This document shows positions 27,926 through 35,474 of a stretch of DNA of 64,000 nucleotides, in pieces. The stretch lies in contig CP019169.1 of NCBI GenBank assembly GCA_001953215.1, positions 4,154,001 to 4,218,000 of the forward strand, read 5' to 3'. The notes beneath the pieces were generated by a model. That model made no database searches and had not been told where the DNA came from. It worked only from the letters and a program-made list of their open reading frames with translations. This DNA is from Betaproteobacteria bacterium GR16-43 (GTDB taxonomy: Bacteria; Pseudomonadota; Gammaproteobacteria; Burkholderiales; Usitatibacteraceae). The translations under genes were made by a program, and so were the position numbers. How positions within the stretch are numbered: the stretch's first letter is position 1; each line of letters begins with the position of its first letter.

Positions 27926-29371
27926 ATGCTTCCCAGACTGCTGTTCGTAGTACTTGCAGCGATTTCCGTGCCCGCCGTCGCTGCCGACGCCCCGCTCCCG
28001 CAACCCGTTGCCGCGAAAGCGGAAGCGGCCGGGATTCCCGCCGGCGCCATCACCTTCGTGGTGCAGAGGCTCTCCGACGGTGCGCCCTGGGCGTCGCGGG
28101 GCGCCGATCGCAGCATGCAGCCCGCCTCGACGCTGAAGCTGCTGACCTCGATGGTCGCGCTCGACACGCTGGGCCCCGCCTGGCGCGCGCGCTCGCAGCT
28201 CCTGGCCACGGCCGAGCCGAAGGACGGCGTGCTCGAAGGCGACGTGGTCCTGCGCGGCGAAGGCGACATGGACCTCGACGCCGCCGCGTTCGAACGCATG
28301 CTCGCGGCGTTGCGTGCCTCCGGGGTGCGCGACATCCGCGGCGACTTCGTGCTGGACCGGGGCTACTTCCAGCCCGCGCGCACCGACGTGGACGTCCCGC
28401 CTTTCGACGACACGCCCGAGTTCCGCTACAACGTCATTCCCGATGCGCTGCTGCTCGACAGCAACCTGATGCGCCTGGAGCTCTCCTCCGACAAGGAGGG
28501 CATGGACGCGCGCCTCGCAACCCAGCTCGACCGGGTGATCGTGGTCTCCTCCTCGATGGCGCTGGTCGATCGCACGTGCGAGGACTGGGAAGACGGCTGG
28601 AAGCTGCCGGTGGTCTCCGAAGGCGCGAACGGCACGCTGCTCGTCACGCTGCAGGGCGACTTCCCGAAGTCCTGCTCGGCTTCGACGGCGATCAACGTCA
28701 TCGACCGGGTGGAATTCTCCGAGCGCTTGTTCCGCGAGTTGTGGGCGCGGCACGGCGGGCGCCTCGCGGGCAAGGTGCGCGATGGGTCCGCGCCCGCAAA
28801 TGCGCGCGTGGTGGCCGAGCATCGCTCGCGCCCGTATTCACTCCTGCTGCACGACATCAACAAGCGCTCGGACAATCCCGTCACGCGGATGGTGTTCCTC
28901 TCGCTCGGCGCGCTGAACGACAGCCCTGCACCGACGGCGGAACGATCGGCCTCCGTGGTGCGCGGATGGATGGCCGCGCACGGCATCGACCGCGAAGGCC
29001 TCGTGCTCGAGAACGGATCAGGCCTGTCGCGCGTGGAACGCGTGACGCCGGCGCAACTCGCCGGGGTGCTGCGCGTGGCTGCCGCAAGCCCGTGGGCGCC
29101 CGAGTTCCAGGCGAGCCTGCCGATCGTCGGCGTGGATGGCGCGTTTCGTCGGCGTCTGAAGGACAGCCCTGCGGCAACGCGCGCGCGCATCAAGACCGGC
29201 ACGCTGAGGAATGCCTGGTCGATCGCGGGTTACGTGACCGACGCCAAGGGCGCGACGCACGTGCTCGTCGCGATCATCAACGACGAGAAGGCGGAAGCGA
29301 AAGTGGCGCGCGGCGTGCTCGACGCGTTCATCGAGTGGGTGGCCGTTTCCTCGGGACCCACCAAACGCTAG
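27926..29371 (+). CDS. dacB: D-alanyl-D-alanine carboxypeptidase/endopeptidase (PBP4, S13)
   Basis: 481 residues from the ATG at 27926, with AGGA before it. The signal peptide (MLPRLLFVVLAAISVPAVAA) is followed by the three penicillin-binding motifs: Ser68-Thr-Leu-Lys71 in QPASTLKLLTS, SDN in KRSDNPVTRM, and KTG in RIKTGTLRNAW. An inserted domain lies between the first two, as in PBP4. It trims or cuts cross-linked murein in the periplasm. It is divergent from the TonB receptor gene; the 126-bp gap should hold both promoters. Confidence 0.94.
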   Translation: MLPRLLFVVLAAISVPAVAADAPLPQPVAAKAEAAGIPAGAITFVVQRLSDGAPWASRGADRSMQPASTLKLLTSMVALDTLGPAWRARSQLLATAEPKDGVLEGDVVLRGEGDMDLDAAAFERMLAALRASGVRDIRGDFVLDRGYFQPARTDVDVPPFDDTPEFRYNVIPDALLLDSNLMRLELSSDKEGMDARLATQLDRVIVVSSSMALVDRTCEDWEDGWKLPVVSEGANGTLLVTLQGDFPKSCSASTAINVIDRVEFSERLFRELWARHGGRLAGKVRDGSAPANARVVAEHRSRPYSLLLHDINKRSDNPVTRMVFLSLGALNDSPAPTAERSASVVRGWMAAHGIDREGLVLENGSGLSRVERVTPAQLAGVLRVAAASPWAPEFQASLPIVGVDGAFRRRLKDSPAATRARIKTGTLRNAWSIAGYVTDAKGATHVLVAIINDEKAEAKVARGVLDAFIEWVAVSSGPTKR

Positions 29372-29374
29372 AAG

Positions 29375-29449
29375 AAAATCGGGGTCAGGGTAGAAATATC
29401 TTGCGAGGCGGAAGCCTCGTGAAGATATTTCTACCCTGACCCCGATTTT
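29375..29449. repeat. REP cluster 6: inverted pair with a hairpin loop
   Basis: Forward unit at 29375-29399 and reverse unit at about 29425-29449, separated by a segment that itself folds (GAGGC-GGAA-GCCTC). The whole makes one long stem between the convergent dacB and dipeptidase genes, ending right at the dipeptidase stop codon. It could terminate transcription from both sides. Confidence 0.94.
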
Positions 29450-30064
29450 CTAAAGCACGCGCGCGAATTCGGTTCGGATTCGGTCGCGATCGCCGCCGTC
29501 GAAGTGCCACCATTCGGTGCGGATGCCTTGCCAGCCCGCGCGCCCCATGACGTCACGCAGCAGGCGGCGGTTGTCAACCTGCACGTGCGTCAGCGCGCCG
29601 CTCGCGAGCCAGGCCGCCTCGCGTTGCGGATGCGAGAGCTCGGTGAGGTCGTCGAAGGGCGTGCCCATGTCGAGCTCCCGGCCTTCGCGATCGGCGATCG
29701 TGATGTCGACCGCCATGCCGAACGAATGGATGGAGCCGCGCGCCGGATCGGCGAAATACATGCGAAGGTCCGTGCCCTCGAGGCGATCCCACAAACGCTG
29801 CTGCACGCGCTGGGGCCGCAGGGCGTCGAGCACGACGAGCCGGAGGTCCGCTCGCGCGTTCGCGAGGTTCGCCACCGCGGCATCGAGGCGCTCCGCGCCC
29901 TCGCGATGCAGCCACGAGCAATCGAACGGCGCATAGAGGTCGGAGCCGACGAGGTTGTTCGCGCTGGCGTAGCGAAGGTCCACGCCGATACCCGGGATCG
30001 TGGAGAGCGCGCGGAAATCCGCGTGCCCGGGAACGTGTTCGATGGAAAGGGTCTTCGCCGTCAT
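29450..30064 (-). CDS. D-alanyl-D-alanine dipeptidase (VanX/DdpX-like, M15D)
   Basis: 204 residues, the normal VanX size. The zinc signature is SIHSFGMAVDITI (His113, Asp120) with EWWHF (Glu184, His187), plus the conserved arginine in LDALRPQRVQQRLW. There is no signal peptide, so it should be cytoplasmic, like DdpX, and split D-Ala-D-Ala released from murein. No vanH or vanA partner is near, so glycopeptide resistance is not supported. Salvage of D-Ala-D-Ala fits the neighbouring PBP4 and amidase genes. Confidence 0.92.
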   Translation of the reverse strand: MTAKTLSIEHVPGHADFRALSTIPGIGVDLRYASANNLVGSDLYAPFDCSWLHREGAERLDAAVANLANARADLRLVVLDALRPQRVQQRLWDRLEGTDLRMYFADPARGSIHSFGMAVDITIADREGRELDMGTPFDDLTELSHPQREAAWLASGALTHVQVDNRRLLRDVMGRAGWQGIRTEWWHFDGGDRDRIRTEFARVL

Positions 30065-30094
30065 GGACCTTCCAGCGTACAGGCGACCGCGCGA

Positions 30095-31195
30095 CTAGAA
30101 AAGCGTCCCCTGCCCTTTCGCGCCCGGTCGCACGAACTTCGTCGTGTCGAGCCGGTGGCCCCCGTGGTGTGCGCCGCCGAGTCCCAGGCGAGCACACGCC
30201 TTTTCGAATCTCTGTCGCAGCAAATCCGCGAACAGCCCCTCACCCGTCATGCGCGTGCCGAAGCGTGGGTCGTTGTCCTTGCCGCCACGCATGACATGGA
30301 CGCGCGACATCACGTGATCGGCCTTCAGCGGGAAATGGACCTGCAGCCATTCGCGGAACATGTCCTTCACCTCCCACGGCAGCCGGAGGAGGATGTAGCC
30401 CGCGCTCGTGGCGCCGCGTTCCTTCGCGGCTTCGAGGATCGGCTCAAGTTCGGAATCGGTGAGGAAGGGAATGACGGGCGCGACATTGACCTGCACCGGA
30501 ATACCCGCCTGCGACAGGCGTTCAATCGCGAGCAGGCGGCGTGCCGGCGCGCTCGCGCGCGGCTCCATGTAACGCATGATGCCGGCGTCGAGCGTCGTCA
30601 CCGAAAGAGTCGCGCTCGCCAGATTCTCTTTCGCCATCGGCGCGAGAAGATCGATGTCGCGCTCGATCATGGCCCCCTTGGTAATGAGCGAGACCGGGTG
30701 CTTCGTCTCGTAGCAAAGCTCGAGAATGGAACGCGTGATGCGGTATTCGCGCTCGATCGGTTGATACGCATCGGTGTTCACGCCAATGGTGAGCGGCTCG
30801 CACTTGTACCCGGGCTTCGAGATTTCTTCACGGAGGATTTCGGCGGCGTTGGTCTTCGCGCTGAGGCGTGTTTCAAAATCGAGACCCGGCGAAAGACCGA
30901 GATACGCGTGACTCGGTCTAGCAAAACAGAAAATGCAGCCGTGACTGCATCCTCGATAAGGATTGATCGACTGGCTGAATCCCAGGTCCGGCGAATCGTG
31001 GCGCGAGATGACACTCTTCGCGCGCTCGATCGCGATCACCGTCTTAGGTCGTGAGGATTCTTCCTCGGGATCGGGAAGCCAACCATCATCGACGGCATCC
31101 CGATTCCATTTCTCGAAGCGCCCCTCCGGATTCGAGGGCGCGCCGCGCCCCTTGACGGGTTCGCCATGGTTGCCAGCTGTGGACTTGAGTGGCAT
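30095..31195 (-). CDS. PA0069-family radical SAM protein (SplB-like)
   Basis: 366 residues. The cluster motif is CSHGCIFCFARPSH (CxxxCxxC), preceded by SINPYRG, which is typical of this SplB-related family. Landmarks such as LITKGAMIERDIDLL and PVIPFLTDSE are present. It binds a 4Fe-4S cluster and S-adenosylmethionine; the reaction in bacteria is not known. It is divergent from gfa. Confidence 0.88.
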   Translation of the reverse strand: MPLKSTAGNHGEPVKGRGAPSNPEGRFEKWNRDAVDDGWLPDPEEESSRPKTVIAIERAKSVISRHDSPDLGFSQSINPYRGCSHGCIFCFARPSHAYLGLSPGLDFETRLSAKTNAAEILREEISKPGYKCEPLTIGVNTDAYQPIEREYRITRSILELCYETKHPVSLITKGAMIERDIDLLAPMAKENLASATLSVTTLDAGIMRYMEPRASAPARRLLAIERLSQAGIPVQVNVAPVIPFLTDSELEPILEAAKERGATSAGYILLRLPWEVKDMFREWLQVHFPLKADHVMSRVHVMRGGKDNDPRFGTRMTGEGLFADLLRQRFEKACARLGLGGAHHGGHRLDTTKFVRPGAKGQGTLF

Positions 31196-31314
31196 CCGAA
31201 AAGTCTAGATCACACACCTGGCCCGTGCGCCTCACGGCACGAATTGTGGATAACTCGGAGTACGATAGTCCCGCCTCAAGTTCCCGAGTGACGAACCCCC
31301 AAAGGAGTCGACCC

Positions 31315-31905
31315 ATGGCCCTCGCAATCCATCCCCAGGTCGATCGCGGCAGCAAGCCCGCGGCGGCGAATTTCACCGGCGGCACGCTCTACTGCCATTG
31401 CGCGGATCGCAAGGTCGCGGTCTCGATCAAGGGGCAGTCGAATTACAACCACGTCTGCGGCTGCACCCGGTGCTGGAAGCCGGCCGGGGCGCTCTTCTCG
31501 CAGGTCGCCGCGGTGGCCAGCGGCAACGTGACCGTGACGGCGAACGGCGACAAGCTGAAGGTCGTGGATGAAAAGGCGGTCGTCCAGCGCCACGCGTGTT
31601 CCGCGTGCGGCGTGCACATGTTCTGCCGCGTGGGCCCGGCCACGCACCCACTCCACGGATTCGACTTCATCCACACCGAGCTGTCGAGCGACGAGGGTTG
31701 GGCGCCCGCGGGCTTCGCGGCATTCGTCTCCTCGATCATCGAAGCGGGCGCGGATCCGGCGCGCATGGATGAAGTCCGCAAGCGGCTCCGGGACCTGGGC
31801 CTCGAGCCCTACGATTGCCTCTCGCCGGGGCTCATGGACTTCATCGCCACCGGGATCGCGAAGGCCTCCAAGGTGCCGCAGCGAAAAATGGCGGAGACTG
31901 CGTAG
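31315..31905 (+). CDS. gfa: S-(hydroxymethyl)glutathione synthase (Gfa)
   Basis: 196 residues from the ATG at 31315, with AAAGGAG upstream. The zinc-binding cysteines lie in HCADR, HVCGCTRCWKPAGALFSQ and HACSACGVHMFCR. The C-terminal HTELSSDEGWAPAGFAAFVS is typical of Gfa from methylotrophic proteobacteria. It speeds up joining of formaldehyde to glutathione, the first step of glutathione-dependent formaldehyde oxidation. The usual partner genes (class III alcohol dehydrogenase, S-formylglutathione hydrolase) are not in this window. Confidence 0.92.
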   Translation: MALAIHPQVDRGSKPAAANFTGGTLYCHCADRKVAVSIKGQSNYNHVCGCTRCWKPAGALFSQVAAVASGNVTVTANGDKLKVVDEKAVVQRHACSACGVHMFCRVGPATHPLHGFDFIHTELSSDEGWAPAGFAAFVSSIIEAGADPARMDEVRKRLRDLGLEPYDCLSPGLMDFIATGIAKASKVPQRKMAETA

Positions 31906-31958
31906 CGGGAAGCCGCTCCGCCGCGGCCGCATCGATGAGCGCTCCAAGGGAGACCCAC

Positions 31959-34316
31959 ATGACAGTCACCAGCAAGCAAGCGTTCTTGGCGACCGCGCTG
32001 ACCGCGGCACTCGGGCTCATCGTGGGAGTGGCCGCGGCGCAGTACCCGATGGATCGCACGCACTTGCCCATCGCGGAGCCCAAGCGGCCGACCTATACCG
32101 AGCTCGATGCGCGGAAGGCGAAGCCGCCGGCGCGATTCCAGGTCACGGCACCGAAGGGAGCGCCGAACGTCGTCATCGTGCTGATCGACGACATCGGCTA
32201 CGGCGGTTCGAGCACGTTTGGCGGCCCGATCCGTACGCCGACGCTCGATGCGCTCGCCCAAGGGGGGCTGCGCTACAACAACTTCCACACCACGTCGCTC
32301 TGCTCGCCGACGCGCAACGCGCTCAAGACCGGCCGCAACCACCACACGGTGAACACCGGCTCGATCATGGAGAGCTCGACGTCCTTCCCGGGAAACACGG
32401 GCCAGAATCCGAACAGCGTGGCGCCCCTCGCGGAAATGCTGCGGCTGAACGGCTACAGCACCGCGGCCTTCGGCAAGTGGCACGAGACCGCCGCCTGGGA
32501 GACCAGCGTGTCCGGTCCCTTCGACCGCTGGCCCACCCACCAGGGCTTCGACAAGTTCTACGGATTCATCGGCGGCGAGACCGACCAGTGGCACCCGCTG
32601 GTGTACGACGGCGTGACCAAGGTCGATCCGCCTGGGACGAAGGACTATCACTTCAGCGTCGACATGACCAACCAGGCCATCAACTGGGTGAAGGCCCAGC
32701 AATCGATGACGCCGGACAAGCCGTTCTTCATGTACTACGCGACCGGTGCGGTGCATGCGCCGCACCATGTGCCGAAGGATTGGGCCGACAAGTACAAGGG
32801 CCAGTTCGACCAGGGCTGGGACCAGGTCCGGAACGAATCGCTCGACCGCCAGAAGAAGCTGGGTGTGGTCCCCGCGAACACGAAGCTGGGCAACAGGCCG
32901 AAGGACATCGTGGCGTGGGATTCGCTTCCGGCGGACCAGCGGCGCCTCTTCGCGCGCCAGGCCGAGGTGTTCGCGGGCTTCCTCGAGCACACCGACAACC
33001 AGGTGGGTCGCTTGAAGAAGGCGCTCGAGGACATCGGTGAGATGGACAACACGCTGTTCATCTACATCATGGGCGACAACGGCACGAGCGCCGAAGGCGG
33101 CTTCGTCGGCATGTACAACGAGATGACCTACTTCAACGGCGTGGCCGAGAAGGTGGAAGACCTCATTCCCTTGATCGATAAATGGGGCGGCCCGGAGACC
33201 TTCCCCCACATGGCCGCCGGCTGGGCCGTCGCCTTCGATGCGCCGTTCACGTGGACCAAGCAGGTGGCCTCGGACTTCGGCGGCACCCGCAACGGCATGG
33301 TCATCCACTGGCCGAAGGGCATCCAGGACAAGGGCGGCCTTCGCACGCAGTTCTCGCATGTGATCGACATCGCCCCCACCATCCTCGAGGCCGCCAGCCT
33401 GCCGCAGCCCAGGAGCGTGAACGGCACGGTGCAGGCGCCGATCGAGGGCACCAGCGTGCTCTACACCTTCAACAACGCGAAGGCGGTGGAGCGGCACAAG
33501 ACGCAGTACTTCGAGATGTTCGGCAATCGCGCCATCTACAACGACGGCTGGTTTGCCCGGACCATCCACCGCGCGCCGTGGCAGACGAGCAACCTGCCGC
33601 CGCTCACTACCGACGCCTGGGACCTCTACGACACGCGCAACGACTTCAGCCTCACCGACAACCTCGCGTCGAAGCAACCCGCGAAGCTGAAGGAAATGCA
33701 GGCGCTGTTCATGAAGGAGGCTCAGAAGCACCACGTACTGCCCATCGATGACAGGACCATCGAGCGCATGAACCCGGCGATGGCAGGACGGCCGGAGATC
33801 CTGGGCACCCGCACTTCGCTCACGCTCTACGAGGGCATGCAGGGCATGCTGGAAAACTCGTTCATGAACATCAAGAACCGCTCGAGCAAGATCACCGCCG
33901 AGCTCGAGATTCCCACGGAAGGCGCGAATGGCGCGATCCTCTCGCAGGGCGGGCGCTTCGGCGGCTGGTCGCTCTACATGAAGGACGGCAAGCCGGCGTA
34001 TGTCTACAACTTCCTCGGGCTGGCTCGCTACACCGTCACGGCACCGCAGGCCCTGGCGGCCGGGCCCGCGACAGTGGTCCTCGACTTCGCCTACGACGGC
34101 GGCGGACCCGGCAAGGGCGGGAAGGCGACGCTCTACGTGAACGGCAAGGCGGTCGCCGATGCGCGCGTCGAGAAGACCCAGGCCAACATCTTCTCGGCGG
34201 ACGAGACGGCGGACGTCGGCATCGACAACCAGACGCCGGTCGCCGAGGGCATCGGCATTGGAGCCGAGACCCGCTTCACCGGCAGGATCAACAAGATCAC
34301 CCTCGAGGTGAAGTGA
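31959..34316 (+). CDS. Exported type I sulfatase (arylsulfatase family)
   Basis: 785 residues from the ATG at 31959, after AAGGGAG; the frame opens earlier but inside gfa. A signal peptide ends at GVAAAQ. The metal site VIVLIDDIGYGG (Asp78/79) and the formylglycine motif Cys115-Ser-Pro-Thr-Arg in LCSPTRNALKTGRN mark a cysteine-type sulfatase. FGKWHETAAWE and MGDNGTSAEGG are further family segments. The last 180 residues form a jelly-roll-like domain. Activity needs a formylglycine-generating enzyme; none is evident here, since the FGE-like domain at 61524-62807 belongs to SenA. Confidence 0.9.
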   Translation: MTVTSKQAFLATALTAALGLIVGVAAAQYPMDRTHLPIAEPKRPTYTELDARKAKPPARFQVTAPKGAPNVVIVLIDDIGYGGSSTFGGPIRTPTLDALAQGGLRYNNFHTTSLCSPTRNALKTGRNHHTVNTGSIMESSTSFPGNTGQNPNSVAPLAEMLRLNGYSTAAFGKWHETAAWETSVSGPFDRWPTHQGFDKFYGFIGGETDQWHPLVYDGVTKVDPPGTKDYHFSVDMTNQAINWVKAQQSMTPDKPFFMYYATGAVHAPHHVPKDWADKYKGQFDQGWDQVRNESLDRQKKLGVVPANTKLGNRPKDIVAWDSLPADQRRLFARQAEVFAGFLEHTDNQVGRLKKALEDIGEMDNTLFIYIMGDNGTSAEGGFVGMYNEMTYFNGVAEKVEDLIPLIDKWGGPETFPHMAAGWAVAFDAPFTWTKQVASDFGGTRNGMVIHWPKGIQDKGGLRTQFSHVIDIAPTILEAASLPQPRSVNGTVQAPIEGTSVLYTFNNAKAVERHKTQYFEMFGNRAIYNDGWFARTIHRAPWQTSNLPPLTTDAWDLYDTRNDFSLTDNLASKQPAKLKEMQALFMKEAQKHHVLPIDDRTIERMNPAMAGRPEILGTRTSLTLYEGMQGMLENSFMNIKNRSSKITAELEIPTEGANGAILSQGGRFGGWSLYMKDGKPAYVYNFLGLARYTVTAPQALAAGPATVVLDFAYDGGGPGKGGKATLYVNGKAVADARVEKTQANIFSADETADVGIDNQTPVAEGIGIGAETRFTGRINKITLEVK

Positions 34317-34335
34317 ACGGCCGGCGCCGGCAAGC

Positions 34336-35466
34336 TCAGCGCCGCGGGCGCGTAACCGCCTTGCGACGCTTCACCACCGCGGCACGCCGCGCGAGGAAAT
34401 CCCGCGCCTGCACCTCGCCGTCCGCGATCAACGGGTTCAGGTTCTCCGCGCTGCGATCGAGCTTGCTCTCGATGCCGAGCTTCAGGGTTCCGGACATCTC
34501 GATGCAGGGGATGTGGTACGGGCGGTCCGGATCGTCGGCGTAGGACTTCGGGATGTATACCGGCGCGGGGACGTTGTTCTTCACCAGGAACTGCTTGTCG
34601 ATCGCGCCCTTCAGGAAGAGGTCGTTCAGCCACGCGATCGTGTCGAGCTGGTGGAAGAGCGAGATATTGCCTGTGAGCTGGTTGCGACGGTCGACGATCT
34701 CCTCGGGGTTCTCCGGGGTCTTCGCGCACATCGTCGGGTTGATCTTCACCACCCAGATCTCCTCGGGCAGGTTCCCCGGGCCGACATGGATCGGCTGGAC
34801 CAGCTCGTTCACCGGCGGATTGTCGGAGAAGACGCCGTCCCAGTAGGCGCCCGCGCCGATCTCCACCGCGGGGAAGAGCATCGGCACCGTGCTCGACGCC
34901 ATGATGTGCTCGACGCAGATCGATTCGTTCGCCGACGAGAATGTCGCCAACCGACCGCTCAGCACGTCGATGGCCCCGATGATGAGGACCGGGCTTTTCG
35001 TCGCCGCACCCCAGCGCTTCACCTCGGCGAAATCGATGTGCTCGCGCAGCAAGCCCTCCATGTCCGTGAACCGCGGGCGCATGCCGTGCGACCAACCCCG
35101 CATGAAAGCGGCGACGATGGGCGACTTCGGGCCGCGCTGCACCTGCGCGATCAGGCCGCGGTTGGTCATGCGCAGCGTCTCGACCAGGTAACGGTTGAAA
35201 GCCCGCTCCTGCGGCGTGTTCGCCGTGTTCTCCTCCCAGAACGCCATGAGGCGCTTCCACGGCTCCTTGTCGCGCTTGCGCAGCGCATACCACGCGAGCG
35301 CCGTGCACATCGCGCCGCCCGACGTTCCGGAAAGGGCCACGATGTCGAACTCCTCGTGCACGCCCGCCTGGAACAGGGCCTTCAACACCCCGGCGGTAAA
35401 GGCGGTCTGGGCGCCTCCGCCCTGGCAAGCAATCGCGATGCGGGTCTTCTTGCGCGTGGTGGCCAT
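34336..35466 (-). CDS. Patatin-like phospholipase
   Basis: 376 residues from the ATG at 35466, with GGGGAG before it. The oxyanion loop ACQGGGAQTAFTAGVL, the nucleophile elbow GTSGGAM and the catalytic Asp in AYWDGVFSDNPP (DG motif) identify a patatin Ser-Asp lipid acyl hydrolase. There is no signal peptide; the C-terminus is very basic (KRRKAVTRPRR), perhaps for membrane binding. It starts 8 bp after the kinase gene on the same strand, so it is very likely in one operon with it and may be its effector (inference). Confidence 0.9.
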   Translation of the reverse strand: MATTRKKTRIAIACQGGGAQTAFTAGVLKALFQAGVHEEFDIVALSGTSGGAMCTALAWYALRKRDKEPWKRLMAFWEENTANTPQERAFNRYLVETLRMTNRGLIAQVQRGPKSPIVAAFMRGWSHGMRPRFTDMEGLLREHIDFAEVKRWGAATKSPVLIIGAIDVLSGRLATFSSANESICVEHIMASSTVPMLFPAVEIGAGAYWDGVFSDNPPVNELVQPIHVGPGNLPEEIWVVKINPTMCAKTPENPEEIVDRRNQLTGNISLFHQLDTIAWLNDLFLKGAIDKQFLVKNNVPAPVYIPKSYADDPDRPYHIPCIEMSGTLKLGIESKLDRSAENLNPLIADGEVQARDFLARRAAVVKRRKAVTRPRR

Positions 35467-35474
35467 GGTCTCCC

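Noticed and set aside
29450-30064. Vancomycin-resistance vanX
   Set aside because: No vanH or vanA ligase genes are near. A DdpX-like salvage dipeptidase next to PBP4 explains it better.
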